Source: an uncultured Clostridia bacterium
Lineage (GTDB): Bacteria > Bacillota > Clostridia > TANB77 > CAG-508
Direction of reading: 5' to 3'
Assembly (NCBI GenBank): GCA_944388645.1
Contig: CALXJO010000072.1
Span: 1-5,440, forward strand
DNA length: 5,440 nt
The notes beneath the pieces were generated by a model, which was given only the letters and a program-made list of their open reading frames with translations, searched no databases and was not told the origin of the DNA. The translations under genes and the position numbers were made by a program. Shown piece by piece: positions 1-5,146 of the stretch; within the stretch, counting starts at the first letter, position 1; each line of letters starts with the position of its first letter.

Positions 1-115
1 GTTGGGAGAAAAATATTTTTTATGCTTTTTATATTTATTTATTTTCTAGAACTTTAAAATTTCGCAATTTATTTATATTAGAAACTTCTAATATTTAAGT
101 ACTATTTTATTTATA
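1..115. other. AT-rich region downstream of dnaJ, no gene seen
   Basis: This stretch follows the dnaJ stop codon and runs to the window edge. It is very AT-rich and has no credible open reading frame on either strand. On the minus strand there is no GC-rich stem followed by a run of T, so I cannot place the end of the operon here. The only structure is a weak AT-rich inverted repeat at 75-94, listed separately. Transcription may stop beyond the window or continue into a further gene, as it does in Firmicutes where prmA follows dnaJ, but neither can be seen. Confidence 0.6.
75..94 (-). repeat. Small AT-rich inverted repeat after dnaJ
   Basis: Bases 75-83 and 86-94 are perfect reverse complements (9 bp), with only two bases between them, so a real hairpin would have about 8 bp and a 4-base loop. 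It lies 22 bases past the dnaJ stop. In the direction of dnaJ transcription it is followed by mixed A and T and not by a T tract, and it has a single G-C pair. It may stabilise the 3' end of the mRNA or be chance in AT-rich DNA. It is a poor intrinsic terminator. Confidence 0.25.
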
Positions 116-1270
116 TTATCCAAATATTCCTCGTTTTTTTACAGGTGGTTGTTCATTCATTGTTTTAGCAAGTTCTACTAGAATTTCTCTCTGCTCTTTT
201 GATAATCTTTTTGGAACTTGTACTTGTACGGTAAATATCAAATTACCTCTATTTCCTGAATTAATATTCGGAAAACCTTTATCTCTTATTGTAAATTTTG
301 TTCCAGGTTGTGTACCTTCTGGAATTTTATAGCTTACTTTTGTTCCATCAATTAAAGGAACTTCTATATCTGCTCCAAGTGTTGCCTGTGTAAAAGTAAT
401 TGGTATATCACAATATACATTATCATTTTGTCTTGTAAATATGCTGTGTTTCTTTAACCTTACAGTTATGTATATGTTACCATTTGCTCCACCATTTTTG
501 CCTGGCTCTCCTTCTCCTCTTAGCACAACAGTTTGGTCATTATCTATTCCAGCTGGAATCTTAACATTTATTCTTGCTTGTTTTCTAACAGTTCCTTTTC
601 CATAACATGTATCACAAACTTCTTTTATTACTTTTCCTGTTCCATGGCAATTTGAACAAGTGCTTTGAACTCTCATTTGTCCTAATAATGTAGTCTGCAT
701 TTTGGTTACAGTTCCTTTACCGCCACATACAGAGCATGTTTCAGGGTGTGTTCCTGGTTTTGCTCCTGTTCCAGAACATGTGGGACATTTCTCGTTTCGT
801 GTTATGTTTATTTCTTTACTTACTCCTGCATATGCTTCTTCAAAGCTTAAATCTACACTATATCTTAAGTCTGCACCTTTGGTTGGAGCATTTGCTTGTT
901 TAGATGATGATCTTCCAGTTCCAAAACCAAATAAGTCTCCTAAATCTCCAAATATATCTCCAAAGCCATCAAATCCAGAAGTTGTATATGAATAATATCC
1001 TCCCTGTCCTCCAAAAGGTCCACCTGCTCCATTGAAACCTTGTGGGTCAGCTGTTCCAAATTGGTCATACATTTTTCTTTTTTGTGAATCAGATAAAACT
1101 TCATAAGCTTCATTTACTTCTTTAAACTTTGCCTCTGCTTCTTCTTTATTGTCTGGATTTGCATCAGGATGGTATTTTTTTGCAAGCCTTCTATATGCCT
1201 TTTTTAGCTCTTCATCAGTAGCATTTTTACTTACACCAAGGACCTCATAATAATCTCTTTTTTCAGACAT
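116..1270 (-). CDS. dnaJ: Chaperone protein DnaJ (Hsp40)
   Basis: DnaJ is the cytosolic co-chaperone that binds unfolded proteins, passes them to DnaK and stimulates DnaK ATP hydrolysis. The 384-residue product has the full class I layout. An N-terminal J domain (about 1-70) carries HPD at residues 34-36. A Gly/Phe-rich linker spans about 72-120. The zinc-binding region has four CxxCxGxG repeats: CPTCSGTG at 162, CSVCGGKG at 179, CSNCHGTG at 205 and CDTCYGKG at 219, so all eight zinc cysteines are present. C-terminal substrate-binding and dimerisation domains follow (about 230-384). Length is normal for the family. I start at the ATG at 1270 (MSEKRDYYEV). The in-frame ATG at 1282 sits against GGAGG, which is the ribosome binding site of the second ATG. 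It is the last recognisable gene of the operon, 69 bases after dnaK, with a GC-rich palindrome in the gap. Confidence 0.97.
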   Translation of the reverse strand: MSEKRDYYEVLGVSKNATDEELKKAYRRLAKKYHPDANPDNKEEAEAKFKEVNEAYEVLSDSQKRKMYDQFGTADPQGFNGAGGPFGGQGGYYSYTTSGFDGFGDIFGDLGDLFGFGTGRSSSKQANAPTKGADLRYSVDLSFEEAYAGVSKEINITRNEKCPTCSGTGAKPGTHPETCSVCGGKGTVTKMQTTLLGQMRVQSTCSNCHGTGKVIKEVCDTCYGKGTVRKQARINVKIPAGIDNDQTVVLRGEGEPGKNGGANGNIYITVRLKKHSIFTRQNDNVYCDIPITFTQATLGADIEVPLIDGTKVSYKIPEGTQPGTKFTIRDKGFPNINSGNRGNLIFTVQVQVPKRLSKEQREILVELAKTMNEQPPVKKRGIFG

Positions 1271-1275
1271 TTTTT

Positions 1276-1280
1276 CCTCC
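1276..1280 (-). promoter_or_regulatory. dnaJ ribosome binding site, decides the start
   Basis: On the minus strand GGAGG is followed by five A residues and then ATG at 1270. The alternative in-frame ATG at 1282 overlaps the edge of this GGAGG and has no good purine-rich site of its own upstream. The site therefore supports the shorter protein beginning MSEKRDYY, which is also where DnaJ homologues usually begin. Confidence 0.85.
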
Positions 1281-1299
1281 ATATAATTTTGCTTTATTT

Positions 1300-1338
1300 A
1301 ATTTCGCCCAAAAAGGGGCGTCCCTATTGGGCGAAATT
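1300..1338 (-). repeat. GC-rich nested palindrome between dnaK and dnaJ
   Basis: Bases 1300-1311 and 1327-1338 are perfect 12-bp reverse complements with the core TTTCGCCC / GGGCGAAA. The 15-base interval between them holds a second small stem, AGGG / CCCT with a four-base ACGC loop on the minus strand, giving about 16 paired bases in all. It starts one base past the dnaK stop codon and ends 19 bases before the dnaJ ribosome binding site. In the dnaK-to-dnaJ direction it is followed by TAAATAAAGC and not by a T tract, so it is not a classical terminator. Read on the plus strand it is followed by several T residues, but no plus-strand gene precedes it. Likely roles are mRNA 3'-end protection of dnaK, partial attenuation of dnaJ, or a dispersed palindromic repeat. 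The inverted repeat itself is certain; its role is inference. Confidence 0.85.
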
Positions 1339-1339
1339 T

Positions 1340-3196
1340 TTAGTTGTTATCTTTTTTGTCGTCTTCTACTTTGTAATCTGTATTATATACATTTCCTTCT
1401 GCGTCTGTTTTTGGTCCTTCAGCTCCTGCATTTGTTCCTGGGTTTGCTCCTGCATTTGGATTTGCTTGTGAGTAAAGTTTTTCAGACATTGAGTAAAATA
1501 CTTTCTTTAAGCTTTCTGTTGCTTCTTTTATTTTGTCTATATCAGAACCTTCTAATGCTTTCTTTACATTGTCTATTTCTGTTGTAACTTTTGCTTTTTC
1601 TTCTCCGTTTATTTTGTCTCCTAATTCTTCAAGTGTTTTTTCACAATTGTATGTTAAGCTTTCTGCTTCATTTCTTGCTTCAATTTCGTCTTTCTTCTTT
1701 TTGTCTTCTGCAGCATGTGCTTCTGCATCTTTTACAGCTTTTTCTATATCTTCATCTGATAGATTTGTTGAAGCTGTTATTGAAACTTTTTGCTCATTTC
1801 CTGTAGCCATATCTTTTGCAGAAACGTGAACTATACCGTTTGCATCTATATCAAATGTAACTTCTATTTGTGGTACTCCACGAGGAGCTGCAGGAATTCC
1901 TGTTAATTGGAATTTTCCTAATGTCTTGTTATAAGCTGCCATATCACGCTCTCCTTGAAGAACATGTACTTCAACTGATGTTTGACCATCTGCTGCTGTT
2001 GAGAATATTTGTGATTTTTTAGTTGGTATTGTTGTGTTTCTTTCAATTAATTTTGTAAATACTCCACCATATGTTTCAATTCCTAATGAAAGTGGTGTAA
2101 CATCTAGTAATACTAGGTCTTTTACATCTCCTGATAAAACACCACCTTGAATTGAAGCACCAATTGCAACACATTCATCTGGGTTTATTCCTTTATCTGG
2201 ATCTTTTCCTGTTATTTTCTTTACTTCTTCTTGAACACAAGGTACTCTTGTTGAACCACCAACTAATAATACTTTGTGTATGTCTGCAGCTGTTACTCCA
2301 GCATCTTTCATAGCTTGCTCTACTGGAATTCTTGTGCTATCTACTAGGTCTCTTATTAATTCTTCAAATTTTGCTCTTGATAATGTTACATCTAAGTGTT
2401 TTGGTCCTTGTGCATCTGCTGTAATAAATGGTAAGTTAATTTGTGTTTGTTGCATTCCAGATAATTCTATTTTAGCTTTTTCAGCTGCTTCTTTTAGACG
2501 TTGCATTGCCATTTTATCTGTAGATAAATCTATTCCATTTGATTTTTTGAATTCTGATATTAAATAATCTATAATTCTTTGGTCGAAGTCGTCTCCTCCT
2601 AAGTGTGTATTACCATTTGTAGCTAAAACTTCGAATACTCCATCACCTATATCTAGTATAGATACATCGAATGTACCTCCACCTAAGTCATATACCATTA
2701 TTTTTTGGTCTTGGTCTTCTTTATCCATACCAAATGCTAAGGCTGCTGCTGTTGGTTCGTTTATAATTCTTAAAACTTCAAGTCCTGCTATTTTTCCTGC
2801 ATCTTTTGTTGCTTGTCTTTGGCTATCACTAAAATATGCTGGAACTGTAATAACAGCTTGTGTAACTTTTTGTCCTAAATAATTTTCTGCATCTGTTTTT
2901 AATTTTTGTAATATCATTGCAGAAATCTCTTGTGGTGAGAATTCCTCTCCATCTATTTTTACTTTCTCTGCTGTTCCCATTTTTCTTTTTATTGATATAA
3001 CTGTATTTTCTGGGTTTGTAACAGCTTGACGTTTAGCTATTTGTCCTACTAATCTTTCTCCATTCTTTGAAAATGCAACTACTGATGGAGTTGTTCTATT
3101 TCCTTCTGCATTTGGAATTACAACTGGCTCTCCACCTTCCATAACTGCAACACATGAATTTGTTGTTCCTAAGTCAATTCCTATAATCTTTCCCAT
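1340..3196 (-). CDS. dnaK: Chaperone protein DnaK (Hsp70)
   Basis: DnaK is the cytosolic ATP-dependent chaperone that cycles with DnaJ and GrpE to fold and protect proteins. The 618-residue product shows the three Hsp70 signatures: IDLGTTNS at residues 7-14, VYDLGGGTFDVS at 168-179 and VLLVGGSTRVP at 309-319. Catalytic residues known from E. coli match: D8, K70, and E147, D170 and T175, which are equivalent to E. coli E171, D194 and T199. The offset of 24 shows that the Gram-negative insertion in the ATPase domain is absent, as in Firmicutes. The interdomain linker VLLDVTPL is at 362-369. The beta substrate-binding domain and helical lid follow to about 575. The tail (about 576-618) is rich in Asn, Pro, Gly and Ala, then acidic, ending VEDDKKDNN. 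The start is fixed by AGGAGG nine bases upstream of the ATG. The gene is complete. Confidence 0.98.
   Translation of the reverse strand: MGKIIGIDLGTTNSCVAVMEGGEPVVIPNAEGNRTTPSVVAFSKNGERLVGQIAKRQAVTNPENTVISIKRKMGTAEKVKIDGEEFSPQEISAMILQKLKTDAENYLGQKVTQAVITVPAYFSDSQRQATKDAGKIAGLEVLRIINEPTAAALAFGMDKEDQDQKIMVYDLGGGTFDVSILDIGDGVFEVLATNGNTHLGGDDFDQRIIDYLISEFKKSNGIDLSTDKMAMQRLKEAAEKAKIELSGMQQTQINLPFITADAQGPKHLDVTLSRAKFEELIRDLVDSTRIPVEQAMKDAGVTAADIHKVLLVGGSTRVPCVQEEVKKITGKDPDKGINPDECVAIGASIQGGVLSGDVKDLVLLDVTPLSLGIETYGGVFTKLIERNTTIPTKKSQIFSTAADGQTSVEVHVLQGERDMAAYNKTLGKFQLTGIPAAPRGVPQIEVTFDIDANGIVHVSAKDMATGNEQKVSITASTNLSDEDIEKAVKDAEAHAAEDKKKKDEIEARNEAESLTYNCEKTLEELGDKINGEEKAKVTTEIDNVKKALEGSDIDKIKEATESLKKVFYSMSEKLYSQANPNAGANPGTNAGAEGPKTDAEGNVYNTDYKVEDDKKDNN
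1422..1458 (-). repeat. Direct repeat within the DnaK tail coding region
   Basis: The 13-base plus-strand word GCTCCTGCATTTG occurs at 1422-1434 and again at 1446-1458, with a period of 24 bases (eight codons), so the reading frame is kept. It encodes two Asn-Ala-Gly-Ala units in the flexible linker just before the acidic C-terminus of DnaK. Such repeats allow the linker to expand or contract by slippage without breaking the gene. Confidence 0.7.
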
Positions 3197-3205
3197 TTTT
3201 AAATT

Positions 3206-3211
3206 CCTCCT
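3206..3211 (-). promoter_or_regulatory. dnaK ribosome binding site
   Basis: A perfect AGGAGG on the minus strand lies nine bases before the dnaK ATG. It is the strongest Shine-Dalgarno site in the operon, which fits the high DnaK output usual relative to its co-chaperones. Confidence 0.85.
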
Positions 3212-3281
3212 ATTTTATTTATTTAATTATGTCTTGGCTATATTTTAACCAATTTATTGTTTTCTTATGTTATATATAAAC

Positions 3282-3303
3282 TTAAACAAACTATATTGTT
3301 TAA
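3282..3303 (-). repeat. Inverted repeat just after grpE
   Basis: TTAAACAA and TTGTTTAA form a perfect 8-bp inverted repeat with a six-base spacer; a G-U pair could extend it by one in RNA. It begins 14 bases downstream of the grpE stop codon. The stem has only one G-C pair and no T tract follows in the direction of transcription, so it is not a terminator. It could mark an mRNA processing or stabilising site between grpE and dnaK, or be chance in AT-rich sequence. Confidence 0.4.
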
Positions 3304-3317
3304 AAGTAAAAACTAAT

Positions 3318-3851
3318 TTAATTTGCTACAACTACCATTGAATGTCTTATTACTTTAGTTCCTATTGTGTAGCCTTTTCTATATTCTTTTGCAACAATTT
3401 TTTCTCCTAGATTTTCATCTTGGATTGTACTTACTGCTTCATGTAGTTCTGGATCAAAAGGTTTTCCTTCTGCTTCTATTTCTTTTACTCCATTTGCTTC
3501 AAGTACATCTTTAAATTGTTTTAGTACAAGCTCTATACCTTTTTTATATTCTTCATCTTGAGTACTTGCTTCTGCTGCTTTTTCTAGATTATCTAGTACT
3601 GGTAATAATGCTGTTATAATATCTGCTATTATTGAATTATAAAGTCCTTCTCTTTCTTTTGCACTTCTTTTCTTTAAGTTATCAAATTCTGCTATAAGTC
3701 TTGTATGTCTATCTTTTACATCTTCTAATTCATCTTTTAATTTTGAAATTTCTTCATTTAGTTCTTTTTCTTTATTGTGAGGTTCTTCTTTTTCGTCTAA
3801 TTGCTCTGTTTTTTGTTCTTCTTGTAATTCTTCTTCATTTCTTTTTTCCAT
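3318..3851 (-). CDS. grpE: Nucleotide exchange factor GrpE
   Basis: GrpE is the cytosolic dimer that speeds ADP release from DnaK, resetting it for a new cycle. The 177-residue product starts with a highly charged, Glu- and Lys-rich segment (1-45), continues as a long helix with coiled-coil character (about 32-90, including RLIAEFDNLKKR at 51-62), and ends in the beta wing with the family signature: FDPELHEAV at 132-140, GYTI at 160-163 and KVIRHSMVVVA at 166-176. Length is normal. Three in-frame starts are possible: GTG at 3869, ATG at 3857 and ATG at 3851. GGAGAGG at 3867-3861 is nine bases from the ATG at 3851, only three from 3857, and overlaps the GTG, so I choose 3851. The gene overlaps the end of hrcA by 17 bases in a different frame, suggesting coupled translation. 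Confidence 0.95.
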   Translation of the reverse strand: MEKRNEEELQEEQKTEQLDEKEEPHNKEKELNEEISKLKDELEDVKDRHTRLIAEFDNLKKRSAKEREGLYNSIIADIITALLPVLDNLEKAAEASTQDEEYKKGIELVLKQFKDVLEANGVKEIEAEGKPFDPELHEAVSTIQDENLGEKIVAKEYRKGYTIGTKVIRHSMVVVAN

Positions 3852-4893
3852 CTTCATCGTCCTCTCCACTTTCTAATAATTTATCTTTATTTAATTGTTT
3901 ACTTATATACTTCATTGCTGATATAACCTTAGAATAATCCATTCTTGTTGGACCTATTATTGCTATTGTTCCTAGGTCTTTGCCTTTTTCTTTGTGTTTA
4001 AATGTAACTATACTAAAATCTTTTAAAGATTTATCAACATTTTCATCACCTATGTAAACATTTATTTCATCTTCATTATTGCTACTATTTAGTATATCTA
4101 TCATCTGTTTTGTTTTATCTGTATCTAATATGTTTACAAAACTTTTTGCTATATCTAGACTTTTAAATTCTGGAAGTTCAAAAGATTTATCTGCTCCTTC
4201 CATATAAACTGGTACATCTTCGTTTATAGCTTTATTTATTTGCTCTAGTATTGGTTTTATTACATTTAAGATGTTACTCATCTCTGAATGCATGTATTCT
4301 TCCATTGGTTTATCTATTTGTGTTAATGGCTTTCCATGAAGTTTATTGTTAAATAAATATGTGATTGTATCTACTTGTTCTTGTGTTATATCTTCATTAA
4401 ATTTTATTATAGTTTCTTTTATTAATCCAGTTTCTGTTAAAATTATTGCCATTAATAACCTTGATCCAAGTAAAATGAATTTTACTTCTTGTATATTTTG
4501 CTCAGATGCTTTTGGACCAATTCCTACTGAAGTATAATGCGTAATTTCTGATAGTGTTGTTGTTGCAATTTTAGTTAAATCTTCTATTTGGTTTACTTTT
4601 GTTTCTAGCTGACTTTGAATATATTTTATTTCTTTCATGCTTATATCATTTGAATTTATTAGTTTGTCTACATAGTATCTATACCCTTGTGCAGATGGTA
4701 TTCTGCCCGCAGATGTGTGAGGTTTGTCTAGCAAACCTATTTTTTCTAGCTCTGCCATATCGTTCCTAATAGTTGCACTACTATAATTGATATTTCTTTT
4801 TTCTACTAATGCTTTTGAACTAACTGGCTCTGCTGTTTCTATATATTCTTCTACTATTGCTTGTAATATTTTTTTCTTTCTATCATCCAACAT
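3835..4893 (-). CDS. hrcA: Heat-inducible transcription repressor HrcA
   Basis: HrcA represses class I heat-shock genes by binding the CIRCE operator; in Firmicutes its activity depends on the GroEL chaperonin, so repression lifts when GroEL is busy with unfolded protein. The 352-residue product has an N-terminal winged helix (about 1-75) with SSATIRNDMAELEKIGLL at 38-55 and the wing segment HTSAGRIPSAQGYRYYVD at 59-76. A central GAF-like dimerisation and insertion region follows (about 100-290). The conserved C-terminal block includes VTFKHKEKGKDLGTIAIIG at 296-314 and GPTRMDYSKVI at 314-324. Length is normal. The last 12 residues, ESGEDDEDGKKK, are a hydrophilic tail whose coding DNA also carries the grpE ribosome binding site and start. 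It is the first gene of the operon, directly after promoter and CIRCE, so it should repress itself. The ATG at 4893 is supported by AGAGGTG four bases upstream. Confidence 0.97.
   Translation of the reverse strand: MLDDRKKKILQAIVEEYIETAEPVSSKALVEKRNINYSSATIRNDMAELEKIGLLDKPHTSAGRIPSAQGYRYYVDKLINSNDISMKEIKYIQSQLETKVNQIEDLTKIATTTLSEITHYTSVGIGPKASEQNIQEVKFILLGSRLLMAIILTETGLIKETIIKFNEDITQEQVDTITYLFNNKLHGKPLTQIDKPMEEYMHSEMSNILNVIKPILEQINKAINEDVPVYMEGADKSFELPEFKSLDIAKSFVNILDTDKTKQMIDILNSSNNEDEINVYIGDENVDKSLKDFSIVTFKHKEKGKDLGTIAIIGPTRMDYSKVISAMKYISKQLNKDKLLESGEDDEDGKKK
3861..3867 (-). promoter_or_regulatory. grpE ribosome binding site inside hrcA
   Basis: GGAGAGG on the minus strand lies inside the last codons of hrcA. 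Its spacing of nine bases to the ATG at 3851, against three to the ATG at 3857, decides the start in favour of MEKRNEEE. Because ribosomes finishing hrcA pass over it, grpE translation is probably coupled to that of hrcA. Confidence 0.7.
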
Positions 4894-4897
4894 ATTA

Positions 4898-4904
4898 CAC
4901 CTCT
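4898..4904 (-). promoter_or_regulatory. hrcA ribosome binding site
   Basis: AGAGGTG on the minus strand ends four bases before the hrcA ATG. It lies only two bases from the CIRCE palindrome, so a hairpin formed by CIRCE in the mRNA would sit right beside the ribosome binding site. Confidence 0.75.
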
Positions 4905-4906
4905 TT

Positions 4907-4933
4907 TTAGCACTATGTATCTCCGAGTGCTAA
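4907..4933 (-). promoter_or_regulatory. CIRCE operator (HrcA binding site)
   Basis: On the minus strand the arms are TTAGCACTC and TAGTGCTAA with exactly nine bases between them. The consensus is TTAGCACTC-N9-GAGTGCTAA, so the site matches 17 of 18 arm positions; the one change is G to T at the inner edge of the downstream arm. It begins about four bases after the predicted transcription start and ends 13 bases before hrcA. HrcA bound here would block initiation of the whole operon. As part of the 5' untranslated RNA it could also form a hairpin. I found no second copy in the window. Confidence 0.97.
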
Positions 4934-4942
4934 ACTGTGTAT

Positions 4943-4971
4943 ATAATACATCTTAAGTTAGCAAAAGTCAA
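4943..4971 (-). promoter_or_regulatory. Sigma-A type promoter of the hrcA operon
   Basis: On the minus strand TTGACT (4971-4966) and TATTAT (4948-4943) are separated by exactly 17 bases. Each hexamer differs from consensus at one position. TG lies directly before the -10. The predicted start is an A near 4936, three bases before CIRCE, giving a leader of about 43 bases. A vegetative-type promoter controlled by HrcA is the standard arrangement for class I heat-shock operons in Gram-positive bacteria. Confidence 0.9.
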
Positions 4972-5043
4972 TAGAGATTGCTAATTTATTTGTGAATTTT
5001 TTGTGAAAATTATTACAGTTTTAAATAGCATAAAAATAACTCC

Positions 5044-5068
5044 TGTTATATTGGAATTATATATAACA
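5044..5068. repeat. Inverted repeat in the upstream intergenic region
   Basis: TGTTATAT (5044-5051) and ATATAACA (5061-5068) are perfect reverse complements with a nine-base spacer. The repeat lies between the probable terminator of the upstream gene and the hrcA promoter, about 73 bases upstream of the -35. The stem is AT-rich. It may be chance or a protein binding site; nothing in the sequence decides this. Confidence 0.35.
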
Positions 5069-5077
5069 AGAGAATTT

Positions 5078-5105
5078 AAAACCGCCACTATATTATGGCA
5101 GTTTT
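5078..5105 (-). terminator. Probable terminator of the upstream Rpn-like gene
   Basis: Read on the minus strand, AAAACTGCCA and TGGCGGTTTT form a 10-bp stem with one U-G pair and an eight-base loop, 41 bases past the stop codon of the gene at 5147. The T run is short and mostly inside the stem (GGTTTTAAATT), so strength is uncertain. On the plus strand the U-G pair becomes a C-A mismatch, but a more T-rich tail follows, so some bidirectional activity is possible. It would insulate the hrcA operon from upstream transcription. Confidence 0.55.
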
Positions 5106-5146
5106 ACTTTTATTTTATATATCTTCTATTATGATTTATTTTTGAA

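Larger units (their letters stand above)
3197..3317 (-). other. grpE-dnaK intergenic leader
   Basis: This 121-base gap is the longest within the operon and is almost entirely A and T. It holds the dnaK ribosome binding site, a perfect 8-bp inverted repeat near its upstream end (3282-3303), and a weaker one at 3234-3252 (TTGG / CCAA extended by a G-T and an A-T pair). I found no CIRCE copy and no convincing second promoter. The best candidate, TTGGTT then 17 bases then TAATTA, has a poor -35. Confidence 0.6.

Noticed and set aside
9..20. AAAAATATTTTT palindrome near the left edge.
   Set aside because: A pure A/T palindrome of this size is expected by chance in DNA of this composition and has no associated feature.
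702..995. Plus-strand open frames opposite dnaJ, dnaK, grpE and hrcA (for example 702-995, 1533-1829, 2274-2567, 3701-3937, 4346-4537).
   Set aside because: They are antisense to well-conserved genes, have low-complexity Leu/Ser/Phe-rich translations and show no family resemblance. They are by-products of codon use on the other strand.
1271..1282. Longer dnaJ starting at the ATG at 1282 (MEEKMSEK).
   Set aside because: The codons after this ATG are the GGAGG ribosome binding site for the ATG at 1270, and the extra four residues do not belong to the usual J-domain start.
1300..1345. The dnaK-dnaJ palindrome as a rho-independent terminator.
   Set aside because: In the direction of the operon no T tract follows. 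T residues follow only on the plus strand, where there is no gene to terminate, and a full terminator here would cut off dnaJ.
3216..3250. An internal promoter for dnaK (TTGGTT, 17 bases, TAATTA).
   Set aside because: The -35 matches only half of the consensus and the sequence is so AT-rich that such matches are expected by chance.
3852..3869. Longer grpE starting at GTG 3869 or ATG 3857.
   Set aside because: The GTG overlaps GGAGAGG and has no site of its own; the ATG at 3857 is only three bases from the site, whereas 3851 has normal spacing. The ATG at 3857 remains possible.
4989..5110. A small plus-strand RNA starting near the TTTGTGAA repeats (4989-4996, 5000-5007) and ending at the 5078-5105 hairpin.
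   Set aside because: No good -10 lies at a proper distance, the repeats are short and T-rich, and the hairpin pairs better on the minus strand.
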